A DNA stretch of 64,000 nt, from the NCBI GenBank assembly GCA_029204225.1, contig CM055110.1, forward strand, positions 34,915,947 through 34,979,946, given 5' to 3'. Below the pieces are notes generated by a model. That model ran no database searches, had not been told where the DNA came from, and was given only the letters and a program-made list of their open reading frames with translations. A program made the translations under genes and the position numbers. This DNA comes from Diphasiastrum complanatum (Eukaryota > Streptophyta > Lycopodiopsida > Lycopodiales > Lycopodiaceae). The stretch's first letter is position 1, and every line of letters starts with the position of its first letter. Shown here piece by piece: positions 1-10,331 of this stretch.

Positions 1-863
1 TTGTTTTACTATCCCAGCCTTGATCCATGAGCTCTGACAAAGTCTCATCTGATAAATCCTTGTAAACAAATAAAGTTGGTGTCCTACGAACACTAGCACT
101 CGAGAAAAAATCAACAAATATATGTAATGAGATAAACCAACTTAGGTGAACAATTTTTGAGCCTGTGCTTATCTTCATAGCAATTCTAATATTAATGAGT
201 AGCTTGCATCTCAAGGATTCAGAAACAATACTGTCAGGAGTAGGCCACTCATCACTTTGAAAACTAGGCAATGGAATTGCTTCGAGCTTGCCAAAACCTC
301 CATCTGTTTGTGGCGTGAATAAAGATTCATAAAAATAGATACCACAATCTGCAAGTTCCTTTGGACTTCTTCCTCTGTATTGCAGCTTTCCAACATCAGA
401 GTGAATCATGTCTAATATTCTTGCAAGTGATTGTGCGGGCTCCCATTCACTTATGCATGATGGATATAAATCTGAAAGAAAAATAATCTGAAGAGCATCA
501 ATAAAGAAAATCACCTATGATTGCTATAGAGTGCATATATTTTGATATACTTACAATTACATTTTTGATGATCATGAGGATTGATATCATGTACTTTGAT
601 TTTTGAATGCATATATACATGTTGTACTAAGACTTCTGATATCGATTGACCTCCCGGGGTAGTCCTAAACTCCAAAATTTTGCTTTCCAATAAGATTTGT
701 AAGTCATTTTTGCTCTTTTCTTTTGTCAAAAATTGACCTTTGATGATGGATGCAGCAATACCCATGAATTCTTTATATATTTTGTTGGCTTCCAATTATC
801 AACTTTATCTTTCTCATTGTAAAGAATCACAGACTCGATTGTAGATCTGGGTCTCCTTGCCAT
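1..863 (-). pseudogene. Unrecognised two-exon gene, 5' part, one frameshift
   Basis: I do not recognise the product. Reading leftwards, exon 1 runs from the ATG at 863-861 to 555, an 83-bp intron lies at 554-472 (donor GTAAGTATA, acceptor TTTCTTTCAG), and exon 2 is open from 471 to the window edge. The splice joins AATT to ATTTA, and exon 2 then stays open for about 157 codons in that one frame, which is strong evidence of a real exon. Exon 1 opens MARRPRSTIESV; exon 2 contains ISEWEPAQSLARILD and YRGRSPKELADCGIYFYES. Near 790 the frame shifts by one base between VDNW and EANKIYKEF, so this copy is broken, mis-sequenced, or has an intron I cannot place. The gene continues beyond position 1. 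It could be a host gene or a transposon gene. Confidence 0.5.
472..554 (-). other. Intron of the left-edge gene
   Basis: 83-bp intron on the minus strand with a strong donor (GTAAGTATA), a pyrimidine-rich 3' end and acceptor TTTCTTTCAG. Splicing keeps the reading frame across both exons. Confidence 0.6.
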
Positions 864-964
864 TGCTATTTTCAAAGCTTGGGCGTCAAAAATCTCTCTA
901 ATATGATACTTAATTTCAATTTTTTGTATCACATTTAGTCTAATGTGAACATAGTCACAGTTAC

Positions 965-1130
965 TGCGTATACTATATTTTATGTAACTGTACATACTGT
1001 ATTCCTCTAAGTGTAACTAGTATAGTTAGAAAATTTCATTATACTAACCAACATAGTCAAGTAAATTTAACTTGAGGTATTGACGTCGGACAGATTAGCA
1101 CGTGTCGAGTAGGAAGAAGAAACCAATGGG
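965..1130 (-). promoter_or_regulatory. Promoter-like cluster for the left-edge gene
   Basis: Upstream of the ATG at 863 on the minus strand are an AT-rich TATA-like stretch (ATAAAATATAG, about 973-984), GACGTCA (1081-1087), a CACGTG G-box inside an ACGTGTC ABRE-like site (1099-1106), and a CCAAT box readable on the plus strand at 1123-1127. Spacing and order suit a plant core and proximal promoter. Function is inferred from motifs only. Confidence 0.3.
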
Positions 1131-1451
1131 ATACGTCCATGCTGCCCAAAAACAAATTTCGAAGTTTTCTATATTGCATTTTTGTTTCTCAGTTTATTTG
1201 AACTATGTTACATAGATTTCAAATTTGTGCATTTTGATTGGGCCTGGTGATGGTCAAAACTAAAGAAAAAAAATAAAAGTATCTTTACAAAAGGTCTTTT
1301 TGATATTGAGAACTCCTCTAATGATGCATTTCTAAGTTTTAGCATGTATAAAGTCGTGATTTCTATCTTCTAGCTATTTTTAGATGTGAAACCAAATTTG
1401 GCTAAGATCTTGTTGATCCATCAAGTATGTTTTGGATCTGATTTTTTCACA

Positions 1452-1463
1452 TGGTATTAGAGC
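1452..1463 (+). other. LTR primer-binding site (tRNA-iMet type)
   Basis: TGGTATTAGAGC differs by one base from the plant initiator-tRNA PBS TGGTATCAGAGC and is preceded by TTCACA, a plausible LTR 3' end in CA. This implies a 5' LTR ending at about 1451 and a copia element reading rightwards, consistent with the protease and integrase remains at 2.39-3.04 kb. I could not define the LTR's left end. Confidence 0.5.
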
Positions 1464-2391
1464 AGGTTGCATGCCAAAGTTGGAGGATTTTCCAAATCTA
1501 GAGATTGATTTGAGGGCACCATGAATTCTATGTAGATTTGGAGGTGTTTCTAGCTTGAATCTTGTAGTTTCAAGTATAGACATTGAATTTTGGTGCTTTG
1601 TAGCCAATTCGGAAGCCAAGATGGTTTCCGTTCCAAAAATGCGACACAGGCTCCTAACTTGGCGCTCCCTGAAGGGGCAAAATTGTTTTTGGCACCCACT
1701 AATCACTTTCTCCATGGAAAACACTCTATTTTGACATACCGTACTTATAAGTATAGTCCATGTGTCGTTCGTTTGGAGGCTATAGCCTTCTGTTTGGCCA
1801 AAAATCGCTGAAGGACATGTAAATAATGTTGGATTTCTATCCTCTCCATCCCTATCTCTCTGCTAATCTACATCCATTCACTAGCTATTGTAAATACTTG
1901 TATACTCGCATACTCTATAGAAATACACTTGTTTCTTGACGGTCTGCATAAATACAAAGGAATAGATGATAGTGTCCTCACGACTCAACTGACACTGACT
2001 ATTCAGCCATTCTTTGACTATTCAATCTACCCCAACTATTCATCAATCACATCTACACAACCAACACTAACTATTTGTCAGACACCCGACATCCACAATT
2101 CGACTTCACCAATTGCTCGTATGTCAATATTAACTCCAAAACTCGACTCGAACAATCGGTGGCTCACCAGTACCTTCATCACGACCGGACATAATCAAAT
2201 ATCTTCCAAAGGTGACTGCCAATAGCACGTAGTGCCTTTATCCTAATTGTAAAGACAAATTAACTATTCTTTTAATTAGTTAGCCATGAGTAAAAAAATC
2301 TAGCAACTTATTGGTTGCTTGGTAAAGCTTCACAAACATTGAATTAGCTCAATCGTCTATCAAGTCGATCAATCGAGCATCCAGAGCACTG
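1464..2391 (+). other. Presumed 5' leader and gag region of a decayed copia element
   Basis: This lies between the PBS and the protease motif, so gag is expected, but I recognise no gag motif. Short open stretches (for example 1929-2225) show no family signature. A pyrimidine-rich stretch at 1845-1875 recalls LTR leader sequence. Confidence 0.3.
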
Positions 2392-3036
2392 GAAGAGTGG
2401 TTTCTCGATTCTGGAGCAACGACCTTGGAAATAGCAGCTCACATAGAATTGAATATGAAGGTACTGTAAGACTGAATTTTCAAAATGGATTATCGAAACT
2501 CATACCAAATGTATTGTATGCCCGAACCTGACAAAAATCTATTGTCGGTCAGTCCAATTATAGACTTAACACATAAGGTACAGTTTCAAGTAGATTCTTG
2601 TCAGATTCTTGATAAAAACAAGAGGATTCTTGCATTGGAAAGAGGCAAGGATATCTCCATAGACGTAGTCATTTGTAATTGATTGTGCTTTATGTAGTTC
2701 AGCATCCGTTTAAAAAAGTATTGATTTGGCATTATAGACTTGGTCACCTTAATCATGTATCGATAGGTAACATGTCTAGACATTCTTCAGTTCATGATTT
2801 AGACTATTGAATTGTCGACCCTCTTGTCTGCTGAAGCTCTATCATAGGAAAGCAGACAAGAAGGCCAACACATATCCAAAGATTTGTTATACATTGTATA
2901 TACTGATATATGTGGCCCAATGCAAACACCATTACTACTTGGTGCTAAATTCTTTATTACATTTATAGATGACTATTCCAAAAGAACTGTTGTATATTTT
3001 TTGAAGCACAAATCATTAGAGAAAATATGGGCCCAA
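2392..3036 (+). pseudogene. Ty1/copia pol remnant: protease and integrase start
   Basis: Aspartic protease active site WFLDSGATT (2398-2424) is followed, after an internal deletion, by the copia block LNFQNGLSKLIPNVLYA and then, one frame over, DKNLLSV and IIDLTHKVQF. The integrase zinc-binding start appears as WHYRLGHLNHVSIGNM (about 2720-2775), and the catalytic core start as YTDICGPMQTP with FITFIDDYSKR (2896-2985), giving the first two core Asp-containing motifs. There are several stops and frameshifts, and homology ends abruptly near 3030. RT and RNase H are absent. The family (Pseudoviridae-type gag-pol polyprotein) is clear; the copy is dead. Confidence 0.85.
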
Positions 3037-3090
3037 AGAGGGCCCTATAAGAAATGCCATGTAGGAGAGAGAAAAATAACTATAAAGTAA

Positions 3091-3420
3091 TTATAATATC
3101 ATTTTCTAACTTCTTTACGCATCTGCCCGCACTACTTTCCATGTAAATGAATGCACCTTAGTTTAGTCACATCAAACTTCACTAGTGTTTAACCACAGTA
3201 AAAATATAATTTTTAAAATAATATTCCCTCCCAATAGTTGAGAATACTCAAAAATTTGAATTAGGAGTGACATTTCTGAAAAAAGCCTACGTCATCTCTA
3301 TCTCCAGCAGAGTTGTTAGCGCCATCTCTAGCTTTGTTATTTTCATTGTGTTGTTTGCTACTATACTACTGTACTGATGACAAAGCTTTATCATCTTCAT
3401 GTGGATCTGTCACCAGAATA
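3091..3420. other. No feature recognised
   Basis: AT-rich sequence between the copia break and the first exon of the transposase-like gene. It may include that gene's 5' flank or promoter, but no clear TATA box or terminal repeat was identified. Confidence 0.3.
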
Positions 3421-4000
3421 TGCTCCACTCAGGACGAGAAATGCAAAGCAACCCAAATTGTCAACTTCTGATATGGTCTGATTCATGGAGGAAAAGCTAA
3501 AACATGTAGATTTATGGTCATCAGGAACATTGTATCCTATTGATCCATGTTCATTGCAACATCCAGATTTTCATTCGGTGAGTCAGTTAATAATCTATAT
3601 GTGTCATGGTAAAAATGGCCTTTTGGGTTACTGTGAGAATTTGATGCTCTATGGGAATGCACATTCAATGCAAGAATACACTATTTGGAAGAGGAATCAA
3701 GGAAAATATCAAAGGAGTGCGAAGAAAAATCTACAAAGATGAAAACTTGTTTGGATGAAAATGAGATGCTCAAGGAGGAGATCCAAAGGTTGAAATCTTC
3801 TTTGCATCATTATACAACTAGTAATGATGATATAAATTTGCATTTCAATCCATGCGTATCTCATATTTGTCTCTTGTTAAAGATATGGATGTGCTCAACA
3901 GAAAGGTTCGAAGCATTAAGAGGAAAAGACTGGTAAACAAGGATATATGTGATCTATCATCCAGAGGAGGTCATAGAAAAAGACGAATCTGTACATTCAA

Positions 4001-4167
4001 GTAAGTTATAGCTTATTTGGTACTGGAAATTGCTTGGACTTTTTGATTTATTCATAATTACTGATTTTCTTATTTATTCATTTCAACTTTCTGTTGATTT
4101 GCTTATTATATACTGTTGTGAATACTATGAGTGTCCTAATTTCATGAACATTATGTTTGCAATATAG
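4001..4167 (+). other. Intron 5' to the duplicated exon
   Basis: Donor GTAAGTTATAG at 4001 and acceptor TTTGCAATATAG ending at 4167, or the duplicate acceptor TTTGCAATGCAG ending at 4352. Either join keeps the frame. Confidence 0.5.
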
Positions 4168-4492
4168 ATCAGCATTGGTTCTTGAAGATCATTTGGCTAA
4201 TGAGATTTCAATTGGAAACTCTCTAGGCTCTATCTTGACTTCTAAATCTATGAAATCAGTGTTAAATAATAGCAAAATGAAAAAGATTAAGGCTTCAGTT
4301 ACTGATTGCAAACATATGGTTCATTTTCATGAACATTATGTTTGCAATGCAGATCAGCATTGGTTGTTGAAGATCATTTGGCCGATGAGATTTCAATTGG
4401 AAACTCACTAGGCTCTATCTTGACTTCTAAATCTATGAAATCAATGTTAAATAATAACAAAATGAAAAAGATTAAGGCTTCAGTTATTGATA
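4146..4492 (+). repeat. Tandem duplication of an exon with its splice acceptor (185-bp unit)
   Basis: 4146-4330 and 4331-4492 are about 94 percent identical by eye. Each unit has its own acceptor (TTTGCAATATAG and TTTGCAATGCAG) followed by the same coding start (ATCAGCATTGGTT). The downstream copy runs in frame into the rest of the gene. The upstream copy runs instead into KHMVHFHEHYVCN, which is intronic read-through. Confidence 0.85.
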
Positions 4493-5020
4493 GCATTATA
4501 GATGAAGTTGGAAAAATATTAGACACTACATTGCTTTAGGGGGCATGTGACTTTTCTAGCATTAGTAGGGAAGCATATGCAACAATGTTTAAGATAAAGG
4601 AGGCATTTGCACAGGTAAATATTAAAAAGTTTTCAATTCCACGACCATTTCATCTTTTGAAAAAAAGAGACATGTTAAACCATGGTATGCAGACAATAGT
4701 TGGTAATCCTTCTCATATCAATGAAGTGTATTGCTTGAAAGGAGAAAGTCTAGCATATAACAATTCCAACAATTTATTTATTGACATTAATCAGTTATTA
4801 ACATTCATCATAAATTTTTACGGTATTACAAATAAGAATGTCAATAACAAGTTGATAGTTGTTCTCAAGTTAGATGAGTCTGAAATTATAAAAGGACAAA
4901 AAATTGGAAAGAGTCAGTCTCACAATCATGAATGGAGCACTTTCAAATTCAGAAGACTCAGAAGGCCTCAATTTCAGTGTTCAATCAGAAAATGATATCT
5001 GGTGGTTGGCAGCATTTCAG

Positions 5021-5128
5021 GTATAGCAGTTCCTTTGCATAATAAATAGGGATAATCATTTGAATATGGATTTCATATCTAAAATATTCTCTGTGTTAGA
5101 CTAATCACGTTTTTGTATTATCTGATAG
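5021..5128 (+). other. Intron of the transposase-like gene
   Basis: 108 bp, donor GTATAGCAG after a phase-0 CAG codon, acceptor ATCTGATAG. Coding continues in frame as LLKKDHNILSW. Confidence 0.55.
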
Positions 5129-5938
5129 CTGCTGAAAAAAGACCATAACATTCTCTCATGGATATTTAATAGAACATCATATCCTGCCACCATAAAAAAT
5201 CACATGGAGGGAGTTCCACTCAGTATTCCTGGAATTGGCACTTTCAACATTGAATGGCATTTAGCAGGAGATCTGAAGACATTTAAATGTATGTTCAATG
5301 TATCTCATGGCGCTAACTCTAAACACCCTTGTTTGTACTACATGAAAATAGCAAAAGACATGACAAGGAGTACATGAATATCAAGAGATCGAGAAGATCC
5401 TAATTGGAAACCTGTACTACCGATTCCTCTACAAAATGTTCATATCTGTACGTTGCATGCGGAGGTGCGTATTATAGAAAAAATAATATATCTTCACATT
5501 TTGTTTGCATGGAATTCCGAACCAGAGGCCTCTACAAAGGAAGCTATTTCCAGATTAGAGGATGTGTTGTCCAAAGCAGGCTTACATAAAGGCCACGTTA
5601 AAATAAAAAAAGATGACAAGTTATCAGGTAAAACAAGAAATATTCCTTGCAAGCTGAGCATTGGAGGATCTAAAGTTTGAAGATTTTTATCAAATTATTC
5701 TGTAAGGTTCAATACACGGTTTGGAAAGAAATTATTGCAGTAACTCAAGTTTTCGAAGAACAAGATTCTACTCGTATACACAAAGTAGAAGTTTGGAAAA
5801 AGTTAGACAACATGGTGAAATACTTGAAAAAAGATAAATTTTCAAATACTAATGTTCAAATGATACTGGAAAACAACCAATGAATTTGTGGATGCAGTTC
5901 AGAGTGCATGAGGTGTTGATCATATAACACATTATATG

Positions 5939-6032
5939 GTAAGATTTTGATTTTACACTACGATAGACAAATATGTGCAATTAAATTAGATACTTTGGTT
6001 ACTGATTTAGATTATGTTTTTATGACATGCAG
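5939..6032 (+). other. Last intron of the transposase-like gene
   Basis: 94 bp, donor GTAAGATTTTG, acceptor TATGACATGCAG. It joins THYM to HILRHHSTSFARN in frame. Confidence 0.55.
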
Positions 6033-6338
6033 CACATATTACGACATCATTCGACATCCTTTGCAAGAAATAGTGGAAGTCTTAGCATATGGTCATCGCA
6101 AGGAATGGAAAAATCTCATTGGCAAGCAAGAGCGACATTTCATAAAAGTACACAACATGGCGGGACTAGCACAAAAAACAGCTATATACTGCAACTTTTT
6201 CAATGGTTTTACAGAAGAATCCAAATTCGTCATAATACAAAATCGACGGATTATAAAAAATTTCAAAAAACATGCAAATTTATACAAGCCAGTAGGCTAT
6301 AGACACATAATAAAATTTTGTATATTAATTAAAAATAT

Positions 6339-6765
6339 TTACAAAGTACAATTCAGCAGTATCCAATCTACTTTCGATATTTTTTCCAACAAAAGTTGCA
6401 ACTTAGAATCATGCAACAATTTTCTTCTTTCGTATGGATCCAATAGCTCATAGTTTTCATGCTTACTCAGATCAACGTAAGCAACATACACTGCAAAATG
6501 AGATGATTTGAGCATGGAATTCATTGGTCCATATCCTAAAATTTTAACCGCAATAGTTTTCTTTACAAAAACTATTTTATGCACCTTATTACATTTATGT
6601 CCTCCAAGAAAATGAGACAGTGCCTTGATTGCCATAATCATAGTTTCACCATGTTCGTGAAACTTTGAATGGACAACACTTATCTCATTATTCTTAAAGG
6701 ACTTTAGATAGTGCCCGAGTGCATGATCTCTTGAAAATTCTCCCGCAGAAGATCTCTACCCTCGA
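6339..6765 (-). CDS. Hypothetical protein, convergent with the transposase-like gene
   Basis: A reading frame open from about 6765 (SAGEFSRDHALGHYL) to a stop at 6339, with an internal ATG at 6641. Family unknown. A TAG just upstream of SAGEF sits at GGGTAG followed by AG, so this may be an exon starting at a splice acceptor. The stop lies only 37 bp from the stop of the transposase-like gene on the other strand, a tail-to-tail arrangement that fits a two-gene element, though this is inference. Content is moderately charged (YERRKLLHDSKLQLLLEKIS) with no clear membrane segment or catalytic motif. Confidence 0.35.
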
Positions 6766-7015
6766 CGAATTGCGAAATCATCTAGGAAAATTGTTTCTTG
6801 AAATAATAAAAAACAAAGTAAGCTCCAGTATATAATCTGACATAACAAATCTACTAGTACTTGATAAGAGACAAAAACATGAATTTTCCCAGTCCAGCCA
6901 TCTTGCCAAAAATTCTTCCTATAATGCCCTAATGAGACCAAATGGAAAGCTTATAGTGCAATTGGAAGTCTTGAAAGTCAACTTTAAAGTCTGACCAAAT
7001 ACATTCTAGGCATTC
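6766..7015. other. No gene recognised
   Basis: Mixed AT-rich sequence. Short open stretches on the minus strand show no family signature. It borders the LTR beginning at 7016. Confidence 0.3.
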
Positions 7016-7394
7016 TATCACGATCACCAAGTAGAGAAGATCTATCATGATCCTTTCACATGCAACCAAAAGGATGTTGTGGATCCAAACCACCCAACCA
7101 ACAAAAAATGAATAATCAAATCCCTAATTGCTCCACCCCTAAGCCACGGTGACTAAATGCAAGAGAGGAGAGGATCCTAGCCTTGGAAAATAGAAAATCG
7201 AATGAGGAGATGGGGAGAGTTCCTACAAGAGGTATAGCCCCCAAAAGTTGAGAAATATTCTCTCTAGAATTCCCTAGTCCAATCCCAAAAATATTTGACC
7301 TCTTATTCTTGCACCAAAAGTTGTCAATCAGTATGCACTAGCTCCATAGGTCCAATTAGAGCATATGGGCCCTCACTTGGACATGGATGTAACA
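7016..7394 (-). mobile_element. 3' LTR of a chromodomain gypsy element
   Basis: On the minus strand the sequence begins TGTTACATCC immediately after a polypurine tract (TTCAAGGGGGGAAGAA, 7395-7410) and ends near GGTGATCGTGATA. The right part matches a second LTR at 46605-46982, with shared blocks including CGATCACCAAGT, ACCACCCAACC and GGGCCCTCA. No PBS follows it, as expected for a 3' LTR. Confidence 0.7.
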
Positions 7395-7410
7395 TTCTTC
7401 CCCCCTTGAA
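7395..7410 (-). other. Polypurine tract
   Basis: TTCAAGGGGGGAAGAA on the minus strand directly abuts the TG of the LTR, the priming site for plus-strand DNA in LTR elements. Confidence 0.7.
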
Positions 7411-7419
7411 ATACTTCTG

Positions 7420-7962
7420 TCCTTGGAAGTAGATACTAGAAAAGTCTTTCTTTATCCTTTTAACTCTTTCCCATGACCCTTCCACTGAATCAAACACTTA
7501 TAGAAATAATGATTTTTCAATTGCATATCTCTGATTTTGAGTACTCTTTCAGGTTCCAAAGACATACTAAGTGGTAAATCCTCCAAATGGATAAGATTCT
7601 CATCAGATGCAACTATTTCAACCGATAAATCCTCCAAATGGATAAGATCCTCATCAGATCCAACTATTTCAACCGGCTTACATATCATGCATGAAATCCA
7701 CAACTTTTTGGATCTCAACAGATTTTGTCTCTACGTTTAATGGAGATGATCTAGATTGAAAACTATACATTAGTATAAACGAACTATAACCTATAGCAAA
7801 ATGTTTTCTACTATCGTAAGCAAACTCAATTAAAGGAATGTAGTCCTCCCACTGAGACTACATATGAGACTCATAAGTCCTCAACATATCCTCCATAGTC
7901 TGATTAGTTGTCTCCATTTGGCCATCTAATTCATGATGATCAGTATAACTAAAACTAAGTGA
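7420..7962 (-). pseudogene. Gypsy integrase C-terminus with chromodomain-like tail
   Basis: On the minus strand, DGQMETTNQTMEDMLRTY retains the integrase Glu motif (GQ-x-E). It is followed by IPLIEFAYDSRKHF and LMYSFQSRSSPL, the same family as the integrase at 45.6-46.3 kb. After a stop the frame gives EPERVLKIRD and CLIQWKG, the start of a chromodomain fold (usual pattern: EYLVKWKG). Two acidic repeats (EIVGSDEDLIHLEDL and EIVASDENLIHLEDL) precede it. This places the element among chromoviruses (Metaviridae). It has stops and is truncated at about 7962, where the oppositely oriented gag begins. Confidence 0.7.
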
Positions 7963-7974
7963 GATTTCTAGTTT

Positions 7975-9300
7975 TGATGGACCTCAGCCTCGTCCCATTA
8001 TCAGAAGACCTCCTCGTTAAGAGTTGCCTAGGTATAATGAAGTATCAGATCCAGTTAGATTTCTTAAAATATTTACTGAATCTTGCGAAGTCTATGGTGA
8101 AGTTAATCCAGAGGATAAACTTAGATTATTTTTTATGATCTTAGCTGGTGCTCTCAAGATTGGTTTTATAATCAATACTTGACCAAACGATCAGAATGAG
8201 AAGTAGTTAAAATTGCACTCGTTACGAGATTTAAACCTAGAAAATTCTTGGATGATCCTTTCCTACTATTAAGTAAAATTCAAATGGGAAAGAAAGAGAT
8301 GGTGCATCTTTATATAGAACGAATCAAACATCTCCACTTTGAATGTGAAGCTGATCTTCTGAATAATGAGGCTCTAATTATGTGGTTTTTGGCCGGATTA
8401 CCAAAATAAATCAGACGTGAACTTAAGCATCATGAACAATATTTGACATTGCAAGGGGCAATTGGATAAAGCTATTAATGAAGAAGATGAAGATTCAAAT
8501 GATAAATCAGGTGTGAGGATGTTGTCATACACTGCTAGGTAAGTGACCACAACTTTCACAACTATTTCACCCACAAACATAAATGCAATAGCCGAATTGA
8601 TGATGGACAAGTTTGAATAACTTGTTTAGAAGCTACAATTGTAGTCACAATGTGATGCATTATTAAAAGAATTGGAAGTGCAACATGCTAAGATCAACAA
8701 AGAAGGTAAAAAAAAAATGGTTGAAAATTTTTCTAAAAGAGAAAATGTTTGGTGTGTGATTTGTGTTGGAAATCACACCATGGATAAATGTCCAACAATG
8801 AAAAGACGTATGGCAGATACCTATTGTATTCCAATGGACATGAGAAAACTTTTTGTTCGTTTAGTCCACGAATTATCCAGCAAAGATATTCTAAGTATGG
8901 ATATCAATAAAGTTCGAGATGGAAAGCACCATATGGTAAGGTCCATGGCCTTGGATTTTCAAAACGATTAGCCTTGCTAGCTCCTTCAGTACAACAAGCT
9001 CCTCCTGCAAATATGATGGAACCAGAACATTTAAGTGGACATGATCATTGGAATTATAATACAGAACAAGACATTGGCCCTCCATAGCAATATGCTATCT
9101 ATGCTATTGCACAACAACAATCCACTTGGTTTTTTTGGATGTGGAAAAAATCACAAAATTGCAGAATGTCCAAATAAAGAAAAATTTAATCCAAATTGTC
9201 AAGATTGTAGATATGGGCATTGCTACAAAGATTGTCCAGCCAAACCAAAACCACCACTTGTAACTGCTCCTTTGAATATGATTACCATTAAATAAAGACC
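7975..9300 (+). pseudogene. Gypsy gag with three zinc knuckles
   Basis: The retrotransposon-gag core is seen as LPRYNEVSDPVRFLKIF, MVHLYIERIKHLHFECEADL and MWFLAGLPK. Three zinc-knuckle-like motifs follow: CVICVGNHTMDKC, FGCGKNHKIAEC (first Cys lost) and CQDCRYGHCYKDC. The first and third have spacing CX2CX3HX4C, one residue shorter than the usual CX2CX4HX4C. Stops occur in the core and the frame changes around 8460-8670 and 9000. The same architecture recurs at 51.0-52.3 kb. No protease or RT follows. Confidence 0.75.
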
Positions 9301-9820
9301 AGTAGTTCATCCTATTGAACCATGCGCTCAAATCATATGCTCAAATCTAAATCCATAAGGAGGTCATTCTGGATTTGTTTACAACATGAGTAGCATTTAC
9401 TTTTACCTTCCCAACAAGCTATTAGACCTGTAAATTGATGGCCAGTGGCTTATGCTCCATCTCCATCAAGTTTGAAGCTATTTTGACTTCTACAAACCAA
9501 GAAATCTTCATTCTCAGCTTATAATGCTTCATAAAACCAGTATAAAGGCTTCTTGGAAGTCTAATAGACCATTTAAGACTGTTGGTAGCATCACTTTTGG
9601 GCTTGGTGAGGTGTTTGCATGTTTTTTTGATCAATTGGTCTAGAAAAAGTGCGGCCTACTACATATTTTTGGCTGTTTTGATCTCGCAAGTGTGAAGCCT
9701 AGGTGGCAGGCTTATGTGACATAACTAACAACTTGATTTATTGGAATACCTTGTATCCAAGACTACGAGTATACTGAATCCTATGTACTGGTCATAGACA
9801 TAACAAAGAGATACCACAAT
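9301..9820. other. No gene recognised
   Basis: Sequence between the gag and a short ORF. A 70-codon minus-strand frame at 9422-9634 has no recognisable motif. Confidence 0.3.
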
Positions 9821-10135
9821 ATGAGGCAATGGATCAAAGATTTAAAACAAGAAGAAGCCTTGGAAACGGCCAAAGTTGCAGCAGAGGTTCGCTCTATACC
9901 TGTGCCACCATTGGATTTACCAGATCCTTTGCATAGAACACATCATTGTAATGATGTAAACACTCAATTGCATCATCATGAAGAACCATTCAAGATGACA
10001 GATCTTGAGGCACTACAAACAGAGCTAATCGTGAATATTCTGTCAAGTAAGAAGGATATTACATTGGGAGAATTCTTAATTTTAGTGCATCAAGACAAGG
10101 AAGTATTAGATGAAAGATTGATCAAAACTGAATAA
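9821..10135 (+). CDS. Small hypothetical ORF, possibly transposon-derived
   Basis: 104 codons beginning MRQWIKDLKQEEALETAK, with a proline-rich stretch (SIPVPPLDLPDPL) and a helical, acidic C-terminus (EALQTELIVNILSSKKD). It follows a gypsy gag on the same strand and may be a broken part of that element. I recognise no domain. Confidence 0.3.
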   Translation: MRQWIKDLKQEEALETAKVAAEVRSIPVPPLDLPDPLHRTHHCNDVNTQLHHHEEPFKMTDLEALQTELIVNILSSKKDITLGEFLILVHQDKEVLDERLIKTE

Positions 10136-10331
10136 AAAATAGGAAGCACTATATTGTGCCAGATTTGAAGAATCAAACGATGTACTCAATGTAGGGGCCT
10201 GGGAGAGCGAACAAAGGAATATCACCTTGCCAATTTAGCATAAACATTTTGATTGAGAGGCAATAGTAATAGATGGAGGTTGTAGGTACGCAGGTATGGT
10301 CGATGAGCAGCCTTTCAGGGTTAGATCGCTA

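Larger units (their letters stand above)
3421..6302 (+). pseudogene. Multi-exon transposase-like gene of an uncharacterised family
   Basis: Exons join in phase. A coiled-coil exon (about 3686-4000, LEEESRKISKECEEK onward) ends at donor GTAAGT (4001) and joins acceptor TTTGCAATGCAG at 4352, giving TFK-SALVVEDHLADE. Exon 4353-5020 ends ENDIWWLAAFQ at donor 5021. Exon 5129-5938 contains GIGTFNIEWHLAGDLKTFKC, a C-x-YY pair after HGANSKHPCLYY, and LPIPLQNVHICTLHAEVRI. The last exon (6033-6302) contains GSLSIWSSQGMEKSHW and STQHGG before a TAG. I remember this motif order from uncharacterised, probably transposon-derived proteins of several eukaryotes, but know no function. In-frame stops near 4537, 5377 and 5680, and frameshifts near 3850, 4900 and 5680, make this copy inactive. 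The intact splice sites suggest fairly recent decay. Confidence 0.65.
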
